Shown here piece after piece: positions 9,754 to 17,759 of a stretch of 43,518 bases of DNA. Position 1 is the stretch's first letter. The number at the start of each line of letters is the position of its first letter. The translations under genes and the position numbers were made by a program. Below the pieces are notes generated by a model. It made no database searches, was not told the DNA's origin, and saw nothing but the letters and a program-made list of their open reading frames with translations. The stretch comes from CAZVWW01 sp964631265 (GTDB taxonomy: Bacteria > Thermotogota > Thermotogae > MWEM01), in contig CAZVWW010000005.1 of NCBI GenBank assembly GCA_964631265.1, positions 1-43,518 of the forward strand, written 5' to 3'.

Positions 9754-9784
9754 TTGGTATTTTGAAAATGTTATACTGTATAAT
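9754..9784 (+). promoter_or_regulatory. possible promoter of the glpQ-type gene
   Basis: TATAAT at 9779-9784 follows TG directly. TTGGTA at 9754-9759 is a candidate -35 with a 19-bp spacer. It is divergent from the minus-strand promoter about 40 bp away, so both could share regulation. Confidence 0.4.
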
Positions 9785-9815
9785 AGGGAAAAACGAGGCT
9801 AACGGGGGAGATTCT

Positions 9816-10559
9816 ATGAAAATATTGGCGCATAGAGGGTACCATGGATCACAAAACGACGGGGGCCTACCGGTTGAGAATTCTCTGAGGGCATTCGAAG
9901 AATGTGTTGAAAGGCATTACGACGGGGTTGAGCTTGATGTGAGATTAACGGCTGATAACAGAGTGGTCGTGCATCACGATGCCGATCTCTCAAGGCTCTT
10001 TGGCGTGGAGAAACGGATTGAAAACCTTCCGCTCGATGAGATCAAGAGACTGAGCCGGGAAAAAGGGGCTGAGATCCCGACCATGGAAGAGGTATTCGAG
10101 CTGTTCCGGGGGCGGGGAATGGTCAATGTTGAGATCAAAGAGGAGCAGGTTGTCCCGCAACTCGCTTCCGTTGTCCGTGAAAAGGGAGTTGATCTTGACT
10201 CTGTTATCTTCTCATCTTTTATACATACGACATTGAAAAGAATAAAAGGAATCCTTCCACCTGCAAAAACGGGGCTACTCATCGGTCCGGAGGCGAAAGA
10301 GCAAGAGGATATTCCCCAATACCTGACCGGCCTTATCCGGGAATATGAACCCTATTCGTTGCATATGCCGGTGCAGGCCTTTGATTTTCTCGGGAAAGAA
10401 AACGTTGTGGCGATGACAAAGAGACTGAAAGAGAGATTTGATCTTCAAATCGTTTGGTGGACAGTGAACGGGATCAAGACCATGAAGTTCATCAGAGAGG
10501 CGTCTATCGGTGAGATTGTGATCAGCGACAAACCCGGACTGCTCATGGAAGGGAGATAG
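9816..10559 (+). CDS. glpQ: glycerophosphodiester phosphodiesterase
   Basis: GDPD enzymes cleave glycerophosphodiesters from phospholipid turnover into glycerol-3-phosphate and an alcohol. Visible residues are H6-R7-G8 (catalytic His), E21-N22, the metal-binding E39 and D41 of GVELDVRLT, and H54-D55 (second catalytic His). The end has IVWWTVN and IVISDKP, typical of the family. There is no signal peptide, so it is probably cytosolic. ATG 9816 follows GGGGGAG; the frame extends upstream, but without sequence resembling the family. The length of 247 residues is normal. Confidence 0.9.
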   Translation: MKILAHRGYHGSQNDGGLPVENSLRAFEECVERHYDGVELDVRLTADNRVVVHHDADLSRLFGVEKRIENLPLDEIKRLSREKGAEIPTMEEVFELFRGRGMVNVEIKEEQVVPQLASVVREKGVDLDSVIFSSFIHTTLKRIKGILPPAKTGLLIGPEAKEQEDIPQYLTGLIREYEPYSLHMPVQAFDFLGKENVVAMTKRLKERFDLQIVWWTVNGIKTMKFIREASIGEIVISDKPGLLMEGR

Positions 10560-10569
10560 GAGAGCCTTT

Positions 10570-11460
10570 ATGGAAAAGAGAACATTCTCCCCCGGGGACA
10601 CGATCTTTGAAGAGGGGGAGTTGATTGAGAAGGCCTGCAGGGTGATAAAGGGCAAGCTCGGTCTCGAATGGAAGTGGCAGGCCTGGCAGCCGGTCTTTAT
10701 ATACCCGTCGATGATAGTCGGGCATGTTGAAAGTCTCATGGAACTTGAAGCCTCTTTTTCTCTGCTGGTCTATGAAGAGACTGAAGTGGCCTTTCTTGAT
10801 GCGGATGAGATTATGTTCACAACCGATAACGATCTGGCAGATGATGCGCTCAACTCACTCGGAACGTTGCTCGAAAATGTCATCATTCAACGTTTCATCG
10901 GCATTAACATGTCTCCTGAAGAGACGATGTACCAGGCATTTGACACCTTTGTCAAACGCGGCGACAAGAATATGGCCATCGACACCTACAGCCGATTCCT
11001 CCAGCAGTATCCGGCCTCGGAGTATGTTGATGAGATGCTCAAGGTCATCCAGGGCATATTCATGGATCAGAATGTGGAGGCGGATCTGCCCGATGATGAC
11101 AAAACGGCCTACGAGTATCTTATCTCAAGGATACATTCGGTTGATCCCCAGGAGAACCTCGTCTTCTTGAAGGCCTTTGAGAAGAAATTTCCCGAATCTG
11201 AATACCTTGTGGATGTTATGTCGATGGAGATCAACGAATATGATAAACTTGGAGATGAGTATCAGCTTAATTTCTTTATCCGGAAGATACTCTACAATTA
11301 TCCCGGGACCCCTCAGGCAAAGGAAGCACTCTATTATCTTATTCATCTGCAGAGACGTCTGGGAGAGCCGGAGTGGTACGAGAACGTCATACGCTTCTTC
11401 CTGACGTACGATGATGAGGAAAAGAAATCTATGCTGAAAAAATATATAGAACGGGAATGA
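10570..11460 (+). CDS. cyclic-nucleotide-binding-like domain protein with TPR-like repeats
   Basis: Residues about 1-110 look like a cNMP-binding beta-barrel: FSPGDTIFEEGELIEKACRVIKGKLGL, then VGHVESLMELEASFSLLVYEETEVAFLDADE. The remaining two thirds (about 115-290) are helical TPR-like repeats of the YbgF type, with phrases such as NMAIDTYSRFLQQYPASEYVDEML and LNFFIRKILYNYPGTPQAKEALYYLI. There is no helix-turn-helix, so it is not a Crp-type transcription factor. Whether it still binds a nucleotide cannot be told. It lies 10 bp after glpQ. Confidence 0.7.
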   Translation: MEKRTFSPGDTIFEEGELIEKACRVIKGKLGLEWKWQAWQPVFIYPSMIVGHVESLMELEASFSLLVYEETEVAFLDADEIMFTTDNDLADDALNSLGTLLENVIIQRFIGINMSPEETMYQAFDTFVKRGDKNMAIDTYSRFLQQYPASEYVDEMLKVIQGIFMDQNVEADLPDDDKTAYEYLISRIHSVDPQENLVFLKAFEKKFPESEYLVDVMSMEINEYDKLGDEYQLNFFIRKILYNYPGTPQAKEALYYLIHLQRRLGEPEWYENVIRFFLTYDDEEKKSMLKKYIERE

Positions 11461-11466
11461 TGAAAC

Positions 11467-11772
11467 TTGAAAAAGAAATTGACTTCACAGAACCGGACCC
11501 TGAATGCCTATCTCATAATACCGGGATATGTCTTAGTCATCTACTGGGTATTTTTTGCCGTTGTGACCTGGGGAAATTGGGAGATCGTTTCCAACGCTTT
11601 ATTTGGGGCCGCTGTATTCTGTGTGAATGTTTCATGGGTTTCGCTGATGCGGAATCTGAAAAAGGAAAAAGATGAAAGCAAGAAGAAGAAAGACAGAATC
11701 GGAATTGCCCTGCTTCTATTCTCGGGGTATTCAATCCTGGTCTCTTTTCTGACAGGCTTCATGGTTAGTTGA
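11467..11772 (+). CDS. small membrane protein of unknown function
   Basis: The 101-residue product has three hydrophobic segments (about 14-34, 38-58 and 79-99). A very basic Lys-rich loop (about 62-77) precedes the last one. I do not recognise the family. The start is TTG 11467, about 10 nt after GGGA; it follows the cNMP/TPR gene by 6 bp and precedes the M23 peptidase gene. Position and composition support a real gene, but the start is uncertain. Confidence 0.6.
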   Translation: MKKKLTSQNRTLNAYLIIPGYVLVIYWVFFAVVTWGNWEIVSNALFGAAVFCVNVSWVSLMRNLKKEKDESKKKKDRIGIALLLFSGYSILVSFLTGFMVS

Positions 11773-11793
11773 TTATAAGTGGAGGAGATTGTT

Positions 11794-12624
11794 TTGAAGA
11801 GATTATTGTGTTTTGTCGTATTGATGGTTGTTGTTTTCTCGGCAGCCCTGGGCTATATTTCCCTCAGGCACTTTGTGCAAAACGGTGAGAGTCTTGAGGG
11901 GATCAGCAGGGAATACGAGGTAAAGCCTTCCGTTGTCATGGATTGGAATCCCGATCTGACACCCGATTCGCTGAATGTTGGAGAAGTCCTGCAGATTCCT
12001 TTCCCTGTCGGGTACAAATACAAGGTCAACCGGCACGATACCGTGTCAGCGATCGCTGATTTCTTCTTTGCCAGGACAAAATCACTCGCCGTTGCCAATT
12101 CGATGGCCTATCCCTACACCGTGAAAACGGGAGACATCCTCTTTATCCCCGAATACTGTATCGGAGAGACGTTTAATGAGGTGAGTTCGAAACTTCTGTG
12201 GCCCGCTTACGGGGTTATCACATCGCCCTACGGATACAGAAAACACCCTGTCACAGGCGAAGCGAACAGTTTCCACACCGGTATCGATATTGCCAGAGAT
12301 GCGCCGGCTCTGAAGAAAAACACACCTTTTGGAGCACCTGTCTTTGCCGCGGCATCGGGTGTTGTGACGTTTGCCGGTGAAAACGGCGGATACGGTAACA
12401 TGATTGAGATCAAGGGATCAGAACACATCTACCGGTATGCCCATCTGACCCGCTTTGACTGTTATGAGGGCCAGCGTGTTGAGCGCGGGGATATTATTGG
12501 AAGAATGGGTAACACAGGACGAAGCACCGGGCAGCATCTGCATTTTGAGGTCAGAAGTCTTGACAACAGCAAGACGCTTGATCCGATGAAATTTCTGCCA
12601 CCGGTGTCTGAAATGAAACAATAA
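11794..12624 (+). CDS. LysM and M23 peptidase-domain cell-wall endopeptidase
   Basis: The product probably cuts peptidoglycan cross-bridges in the periplasm. A signal peptide spans about 1-20. Two LysM peptidoglycan-binding repeats follow (about 27-70 and 75-119), then an M23 domain (about 140-265). The zinc ligands H161, D165 and H250 (HTGID and HLHFEV) and the catalytic H217 are present, so it should be active rather than a degenerate NlpD-type activator. I chose TTG 11794, preceded by GGAGGAG; the upstream in-frame GTG overlaps that ribosome site. It has 276 residues. Confidence 0.9.
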   Translation: MKRLLCFVVLMVVVFSAALGYISLRHFVQNGESLEGISREYEVKPSVVMDWNPDLTPDSLNVGEVLQIPFPVGYKYKVNRHDTVSAIADFFFARTKSLAVANSMAYPYTVKTGDILFIPEYCIGETFNEVSSKLLWPAYGVITSPYGYRKHPVTGEANSFHTGIDIARDAPALKKNTPFGAPVFAAASGVVTFAGENGGYGNMIEIKGSEHIYRYAHLTRFDCYEGQRVERGDIIGRMGNTGRSTGQHLHFEVRSLDNSKTLDPMKFLPPVSEMKQ

Positions 12625-12643
12625 AACTTGGGGGTGTACGATT

Positions 12644-13837
12644 GTGAAATTAGATGAAATAAGGAAGCGTTCTAAAACCTATCAGGACGATATGATTCGC
12701 TTTCTGAGGGATATGGTGGCCATACCCAGTACCTCTCAGAATGAGAAGGATGTCGTTCTGCGGGTTAAGAAAGAGATGGAAAAGTGCGGTTTTGATGAGG
12801 TGGAGATTGACGGATTCGGCAATATTCTCGGTAGAATCGGAAAGGGTTCGCATGTCATTGCCATGGATGCTCATCTTGATACCGTCGGTGTGGGCAACAG
12901 AGAACTCTGGGACTGCGATCCGTTTGAGGGAAAGTTTGAAGACGGCATCATATACGGAAGAGGCGCCAGCGATCAGGAAGCCGGAATGGCCTCAATGGTC
13001 TATGCGGGAAAGATCATCAAAGACCTCGGACTCGAGGATGATTATACGCTTTATGTCGTCGGCAGCGTCATGGAAGAGGACTGCGATGGCCTGAGCTGGC
13101 AGTATATCATCAACGAGGACGAACTGAAGCCGGAAGTGGTCGTGATCACGGAACCGACGAATCTCGGCATATACAGAGGCCACAGGGGCAGAATGGAGCT
13201 CCGGGTTAAAACCACGGGCCTCTCGTGCCATGCAAGCGCTCCGGAAAGAGGGGATAACGCAATATACAAGATGACGCCGATCATCCGGGGCATAGAAGAG
13301 TTGAACCCGAAACTGAAGGACGATCCGTTTCTGGGGAAGGGGACCATTGCCGTGACCCAGATCTTCTTCCAGTCCCCCTCACAGAACGCCGTCCCCGACG
13401 AATGTGTCGTACAGCTTGACAGAAGATTGACGGCGGGCGAGACCAAAGAAACAGCTATTGCAGAGATTGAGGAGATCATCCGGGAGGCCGGCGTTGAAGC
13501 AAAGATAGAGATGCTTCATTATGCCGAAAAGGCCTACACCGGCCTGGTGTATCCGACCGAAAAATACTACCCGACCTGGGTCTATCCGGAGGATCATGTG
13601 GTTGTCCAGAAGGCCAAAGAGACCTTTGAAGAACTCTTTGATGAGCCGGCCAGGATCGACAAATGGACATTCAGCACAAACGGGGTGGCGACGGCAGGCA
13701 TGTTTGACATTCCCACGGTGGGGTTTGGACCGGCCAACGAGATCTACGCGCACAGTCCCAAGGATCAGTGTCCTGAAGAACATATGGTCAAAGCGGCCGC
13801 CTTTTATGCGGCATTTCCAGGCTTTTATATAAAATAG
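12644..13837 (+). CDS. ygeY: YgeY-type M20 family metallohydrolase
   Basis: This is a member of the M20 peptidase/deacylase family and closely resembles YgeY, found near purine and amino-acid fermentation genes in other bacteria. Metal-binding residues are visible: H77 and D79 in DAHLDTVGVG, D110 in GRGASDQEAG, and E144-E145 in VMEEDCDG. The dimerisation domain begins near residue 180 (GHRGRMELRVKTTGLSCHAS). The C-terminal histidine motif is YAHSPKDQC. The start is GTG 12644, following GGGGGTG. The substrate is unproven. It has 397 residues, normal for the group. Confidence 0.88.
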   Translation: MKLDEIRKRSKTYQDDMIRFLRDMVAIPSTSQNEKDVVLRVKKEMEKCGFDEVEIDGFGNILGRIGKGSHVIAMDAHLDTVGVGNRELWDCDPFEGKFEDGIIYGRGASDQEAGMASMVYAGKIIKDLGLEDDYTLYVVGSVMEEDCDGLSWQYIINEDELKPEVVVITEPTNLGIYRGHRGRMELRVKTTGLSCHASAPERGDNAIYKMTPIIRGIEELNPKLKDDPFLGKGTIAVTQIFFQSPSQNAVPDECVVQLDRRLTAGETKETAIAEIEEIIREAGVEAKIEMLHYAEKAYTGLVYPTEKYYPTWVYPEDHVVVQKAKETFEELFDEPARIDKWTFSTNGVATAGMFDIPTVGFGPANEIYAHSPKDQCPEEHMVKAAAFYAAFPGFYIK

Positions 13838-13855
13838 GGCAACCGAGGTTTATTA

Positions 13856-15349
13856 GTGTCCAAATCCCTGAGATTCTCCATACAGATGGCCCTTGCCACA
13901 ATGATAAGCCGCGTGCTCGGTCTGGCGAGAGATGTCCTCTTTGCCAAAGAGTTCGGGTCATCCCCGGAATATGATGCCTATCTTGTGGCGGTTCTGTTGC
14001 CGTTTTTTCTCAGGAAGATATTTGCCGAAGGCGCTCTTTCGAGCGCCTTCGTTCCGATTTATAACCGGCGGGCAATGAAGGGGATCAAGAAAGGACACAG
14101 CTTCACAAACTCCATCATGACCGTCTTCATCCCCGTGCTTCTGCTGATTGTCATCATCAGCATCTATTATATGCCGCAGATCATCGAACTGGTTGCACCC
14201 GGTCTGGAGCAGGGGGTCAAGGGGTTGTCCGTCTTTCTCGGCCGGCTTATCTTTCCTTTTATTCTCTTTATCAGCATGTGGGCGATCTATGCGGGGATGC
14301 TCAACAGCAACGACATCTTCTTTTCCCCGGCTCTGTCCCCGGCTGTTCACAATATTTTTATCATTGCAGGAATACTCGTTTCGCCCTTCTTTGACCCGCC
14401 CATTCTCGGACCCGCAATCTTCTTTATCATAGGTGGAGCCGCACAATGGATCATTGTCATGCTCTCGTCAAAGCGGATTGGATTCAAATTCAGACCGCAT
14501 TGCAAAAAAGAGGATCTGAGCGAGTTCATGCCGCTCTTTCTCAGCACATTTGCCGCTTTGTCTGTCACCCAGATCAACTCCATCGTGGATACGAACGTTG
14601 TCTCCTCTCTTGGGCCGGGCAGTGTATCGTTACTACAGTACGCCAACAGACTCTTTCAACTGCCGCTCGGGGTATTTGCAATATCTGTTTCCACCGTTGC
14701 CCTCTCACAGCTATCGAGGAACAGTCACCGGGAATTCCGCATCAATCTCGCGGAAGGCATCGAGCGGATGGTGCTCTTTGTTTTGCCGGCGACGCTGGGG
14801 TTGCTGCTTCTGAGAGGGGATGTCATCAGACTTCTATTCCAGAGAGGCGAGTTTGGGGCCTATGACACGATGATGACCTCTGAGATCCTGATGGGCTATA
14901 TCATCGGCCTCCCATTCTATTCATTGTATGCGCTTCTCTCCAGGGCGGAATACGCGTTGAAGAATGCAAAGATTGTCTTTGTTGCCAGCAGCGTATCAGT
15001 TGCCGTCAACATCGCCCTCGATATCACCCTGGCCCCTTTGATGGGTCCGTTGGGTATTGCCGTGGCAACATCATCTGCGGGCGCGTCGAGTTTTCTCATT
15101 CTACTTGTTCATCTCCTTTTTAAAGGGAAACTGCATCTCGGCCGGAGAAATCTGCTGGAGATAACAAAATGTGCTATCGCAGCGTTTGTTATGGCTGCCC
15201 TGTTATTTGCTATGCAGCAATTTATTGAATACTCCGGACTAACAACCCTTTTCACCATCATTCTGGGGATCGCCGTCTATTTACTGATACTGATCGTTAT
15301 GAGACAACGGGATATCAAAACCATATTTAAGAGAATATTAAAGAGATAG
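13856..15349 (+). CDS. murJ: lipid II flippase MurJ
   Basis: MurJ moves lipid II across the inner membrane for peptidoglycan synthesis. The N-terminus reads TMISRVLGLARDVLFAKEFG, and the conserved FLRKIFAEGALSSAFVPIY follows near residue 55. The rest is hydrophobic, in about 14 segments, across 497 residues. This is the usual MurJ length and signature. The start is GTG 13856. It lies 18 bp after ygeY, and the M23 peptidase two genes upstream suggests a wall-related cluster. Confidence 0.95.
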   Translation: MSKSLRFSIQMALATMISRVLGLARDVLFAKEFGSSPEYDAYLVAVLLPFFLRKIFAEGALSSAFVPIYNRRAMKGIKKGHSFTNSIMTVFIPVLLLIVIISIYYMPQIIELVAPGLEQGVKGLSVFLGRLIFPFILFISMWAIYAGMLNSNDIFFSPALSPAVHNIFIIAGILVSPFFDPPILGPAIFFIIGGAAQWIIVMLSSKRIGFKFRPHCKKEDLSEFMPLFLSTFAALSVTQINSIVDTNVVSSLGPGSVSLLQYANRLFQLPLGVFAISVSTVALSQLSRNSHREFRINLAEGIERMVLFVLPATLGLLLLRGDVIRLLFQRGEFGAYDTMMTSEILMGYIIGLPFYSLYALLSRAEYALKNAKIVFVASSVSVAVNIALDITLAPLMGPLGIAVATSSAGASSFLILLVHLLFKGKLHLGRRNLLEITKCAIAAFVMAALLFAMQQFIEYSGLTTLFTIILGIAVYLLILIVMRQRDIKTIFKRILKR

Positions 15350-15364
15350 AATAAAAGTCTTCGT

Positions 15365-15393
15365 TTGACAAGGATCGAATATTGTAGTATAAT
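15365..15393 (+). promoter_or_regulatory. consensus sigma-70 promoter of the tRNA-Gln gene
   Basis: TTGACA at 15365-15370, a 17-bp spacer, then TATAAT at 15388-15393. Both hexamers are perfect consensus at the ideal spacing. Transcription should begin near 15400, a few bases before the tRNA. Confidence 0.9.
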
Positions 15394-15406
15394 CCTTGGC
15401 GTGATT

Positions 15407-15481
15407 TGGGAGATCGTCTAATCGGCAGGACAGCGGACTCTGAATCCGTCAATGGTGGTTCAAGTCCACCTCTCCCAGCCA
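15407..15481 (+). tRNA. tRNA-Gln (anticodon CUG)
   Basis: The acceptor stem pairs TGGGAGA (15407-15413) with TCTCCCA (15471-15477), followed by G and an encoded CCA. The anticodon arm has stem GCGGA/TCCGT and loop CTCTGAA, giving anticodon CTG. The T arm is GTGG/CCAC around TTCAAGT. U1 pairing with A72 is typical of tRNA-Gln. The gene is 75 nt including CCA. Confidence 0.95.
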
Positions 15482-15490
15482 TTAAAGAGA

Positions 15491-15513
15491 GCACCCGTTA
15501 CGGGTGCTTTTTT
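15491..15513 (+). terminator. intrinsic terminator of tRNA-Gln
   Basis: GCACCCG (15491-15497) pairs with CGGGTGC (15501-15507) around a 3-nt loop, followed by six Ts. It closes the single-gene tRNA transcript. Confidence 0.92.
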
Positions 15514-15546
15514 GTTTGAAATAATATATACCGGGTGGTGTTCTAC

Positions 15547-16164
15547 ATGTTTCGAGATCCGATGCAGATATTGTTATCCGTTCCCGCCATATTACTGGCG
15601 ATCGTATTGCATGAATTGGCGCATGCTGTTGTGGCAGAAAAGATGGGGGATCCAACCCCGCGTTCAATGGGCAGGATAACGTTGAATCCGCTTGCGCATA
15701 TGGATGTTCTGGGCCTGGTGGCCTTTCTGCTCATCGGATTTGGGTGGGCAAAACCGGTAAGGATTAATCCGAACAACTTCAGGAATCCCAAACTCGGGGA
15801 TATCCTTACATCTGTAGCAGGACCGGTGACCAATTTCCTGATAGCGTTTGTGACGATTCTCATCGAGGCCTTTATCTACAACGTCCTCCCCGGAATCTAC
15901 AACGTTCTTCCGGGCCTTATTCCGGTATTCGAGATGATTGCCTATCTGAACATTGCCTTCGGCTTTTTGAATTTGCTTCCAATCCCGCCACTGGACGGCT
16001 ATCACATACTAAAAGACCTGATCGGGGAGCGGTATTCCCATTATTTCAGGATGTATGAGAGATTCAGCATCATTGCCTTTTTTGTTGCCATCTTCTTTAT
16101 ACTCCCCCCGGTCTTTCGCTTTGCACATACGCTTTTTAACCAAATCCTGCACTTCTTTGTGTAG
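15547..16164 (+). CDS. site-2 protease family (M50) membrane metalloprotease
   Basis: This is a membrane-embedded zinc protease of the short, PDZ-free S2P group. The H22-E23-LA-H26 motif lies in the first hydrophobic segment, and NLLPIPPLDG (near residue 150) supplies the third zinc ligand. Hydrophobic segments also lie at about 57-70, 95-115, 125-150 and 178-195. ATG 15547 follows GGGTGGTG at 7 nt; in-frame GTG codons within that site are less likely starts. At 205 residues it is typical of the small family found in clostridia and Thermotogota. Its substrate is unknown. Confidence 0.88.
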   Translation: MFRDPMQILLSVPAILLAIVLHELAHAVVAEKMGDPTPRSMGRITLNPLAHMDVLGLVAFLLIGFGWAKPVRINPNNFRNPKLGDILTSVAGPVTNFLIAFVTILIEAFIYNVLPGIYNVLPGLIPVFEMIAYLNIAFGFLNLLPIPPLDGYHILKDLIGERYSHYFRMYERFSIIAFFVAIFFILPPVFRFAHTLFNQILHFFV

Positions 16165-16196
16165 TTTGAATTCAGACTCTTGAGATAGTTAAAGAC

Positions 16197-16952
16197 TTAT
16201 TTCCCGAATGTCGGGAGCATCATCGGGTCAAATTTCTCTATCCCGAGCCGTAATCGAAGCACCTGATTGTAGCGCTCGGCGGCATAGTACGCATCAACAA
16301 ATTCCAACAGGGTGAAGAGTGCAAAACCGCCGGCACCAACTGTTCCAAGCATCGGGCTCCTTGCCTCGGTTTGTCCTGTGCTTGTGTCTGAAGCTGAAAG
16401 GCCGAAAAGGGCGAGACCGCCAAAAGTGGCTCTTGCGCCGAGAAAAAGAAAGCCCCTTTCCCATTCACCGGTGTAAAGATGACCAGCACTCGGTATTAGA
16501 AGGGAGAGTTCAGCGGCTATCCACGGTTCTTTCTTCATATCCGAATACATCAGCATCCGCTTTCTCATCTCAATATCCGGATCTCCGTACATTGTGGGCA
16601 GACTGTTTGCGGGGACCGGAACATCCATGACCGGACCGGTCGGGAAGACCTCAGCCTGTTGACCATACGGGGAGGGTTCACCGGGAATGGTCTGTGGCAA
16701 CGCCTGGGGTGAATTCGGTACACCCCCGAGCATCTCGCTTTCGGTCGGGCCATCCACGGGGTCCACCCGGATAATCTCGTTTTTGTTCACCGTTATGAAC
16801 TTCCCTGTTTCCAAAAGGACCTCAGCCGAATTCTCGTTGTATGAAACAATCTTTCCCGTTAATTTCGTACCGTCTTTGAGGTATATGTTATCTGAAAAGA
16901 CCGCTCCGAAGAAGATGAGGATAATAAAAGCAACAGTAATCGTTTTTCTCAT
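16197..16952 (-). CDS. predicted envelope protein: signal peptide, SH3-like domain, membrane domain
   Basis: I do not recognise a named gene. The 251-residue product starts with a signal peptide or anchor (about 1-20). A small beta domain of Sm/SH3 appearance follows (about 22-68, with IYLKDGTKLTGKIVSY and ITVNKNEIIRVD), then a Pro-rich linker (about 70-120). The C-terminal part is hydrophobic with Gly-rich segments (ELSLLIPSAGHLYTGEWERGFLFLGAR, then GGFALFTLLEFVDAYYAAERYN), resembling DUF5683-like membrane proteins. ATG 16952 follows GGGAGG at the right distance. That RBS lies in one arm of a 12-bp inverted repeat. Confidence 0.65.
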   Translation of the reverse strand: MRKTITVAFIILIFFGAVFSDNIYLKDGTKLTGKIVSYNENSAEVLLETGKFITVNKNEIIRVDPVDGPTESEMLGGVPNSPQALPQTIPGEPSPYGQQAEVFPTGPVMDVPVPANSLPTMYGDPDIEMRKRMLMYSDMKKEPWIAAELSLLIPSAGHLYTGEWERGFLFLGARATFGGLALFGLSASDTSTGQTEARSPMLGTVGAGGFALFTLLEFVDAYYAAERYNQVLRLRLGIEKFDPMMLPTFGK

Positions 16953-16958
16953 ATCGAA

Positions 16959-17012
16959 CCTCCCTGAATTATGCATTCTTTTTCATTGTTATTTTTCTAC
17001 AATTCAGGGAGG
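16959..17012 (-). promoter_or_regulatory. leader hairpin masking the RBS of the 16197-16952 gene
   Basis: AATTCAGGGAGG and CCTCCCTGAATT form a perfect 12-bp inverted repeat (16959-16970 and 17001-17012) with a 30-nt A-rich loop. In the minus-strand mRNA the 3' arm contains GGGAGG, the ribosome site, just before ATG 16952. No U-tract follows, so it is not a terminator. It would block ribosome entry when folded. Confidence 0.7.
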
Positions 17013-17019
17013 ATTTCCT

Positions 17020-17496
17020 TTAATCCAGTTTGAAAAAATCACACACAATCTCTTTTTCTAACTTCAACACCGCATAACCCCCGCCTCTTCGGCAGGTTCC
17101 CGGGTTGATAAACCGGACACTTCCAAGTGTTGAATCACTTGCAACATGACTGTGCCCGTATAGGCAGAGATCGGGAAGGGGTTTGTCGAGTGTGTTGAAA
17201 ATCCGCTTTTCAATCCCGTTCGGTGCCCCCCACCCATGCGTCATAAAGATTCTGAATCCGTTGAGCTCGAGGGTCTTTCTGAGAGGCAGGCGGGAGCGAA
17301 GCTCATAACGGTCCATGTTTCCTAAAACGGCGTAAACGGGTTTCCCGAAAGAATTCAAGTAAAAAAGGGTTTCCTCATCGATAAAATCGCCCAGCCCGAT
17401 GATGGCATCGGCATCTTCAATGGCATGAACGACCTCACCCGGAAGAGAATTTTGAACCCTCGGGATATGTGTGTCTGAAAGGACTGTGATAACCAC
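17020..17496 (-). CDS. YfcE/MJ0936-type metallophosphoesterase
   Basis: This is a small calcineurin-like phosphodiesterase of the YfcE/MJ0936 group. Metal-binding motifs in order are SDTHIP (about 6-11), GLGDFID, GNMDR (about 60-64), MTHGWG and GHSHV. The closing NPGTCRRGGGYAVL is typical of the family. GTG 17496 is the likely start, 7 nt after AGGGGGTGA; a longer GTG start at 17505 lies inside that site. It has 158 residues. The natural substrate is unknown. It precedes the 16197 gene on the same strand. Confidence 0.9.
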   Translation of the reverse strand: MVITVLSDTHIPRVQNSLPGEVVHAIEDADAIIGLGDFIDEETLFYLNSFGKPVYAVLGNMDRYELRSRLPLRKTLELNGFRIFMTHGWGAPNGIEKRIFNTLDKPLPDLCLYGHSHVASDSTLGSVRFINPGTCRRGGGYAVLKLEKEIVCDFFKLD

Positions 17497-17510
17497 AAAA
17501 GTCACCCCCT

Positions 17511-17542
17511 AAAAAAAAAGACGGAGGTCTACCCCCCCGTCT
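17511..17542 (-). terminator. leader terminator or attenuator before the YfcE-like gene
   Basis: On the minus strand AGACGG (17542-17537) pairs with CCGTCT (17524-17519), with two further G-C pairs after a mismatch. It is followed by eight or nine Ts and then directly by the ribosome site of the phosphoesterase. No minus-strand gene lies just upstream, so it would act on the gene's own leader. Confidence 0.6.
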
Positions 17543-17603
17543 AAAATGCTGTTTATGTCTTCGGATACCATTCTATCAGAGAAGATAAAGATTTATAAAG
17601 CTT

Positions 17604-17701
17604 TTCTCAAAACCGTTTCTGGTTCAGTTTTAATCGTGCCTTTAAACTGTATCCTCAATATTTGGTTTTTAAATCGAAATACACTATAATGGTTTTGAGA
17701 A
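17604..17701. repeat. 11-bp inverted repeat around the birA promoter
   Basis: TTCTCAAAACC (17604-17614) and GGTTTTGAGAA (17691-17701) are perfect inverted copies 76 bp apart. The right copy begins directly after the -10 of the birA promoter. Three more bases on the outer side could pair with wobble. This could be a regulator-binding site pair. Confidence 0.5.
17662..17690 (+). promoter_or_regulatory. promoter of birA
   Basis: TTGGTT at 17662-17667, a 17-bp spacer, and TATAAT at 17685-17690. It lies 70 bp upstream of the birA start. Confidence 0.7.
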
Positions 17702-17759
17702 GGGACCGGGTTATAGGTTCCGGGGTTTAGAAAAAACAGAAAAACAGGGGTGGAATGAA

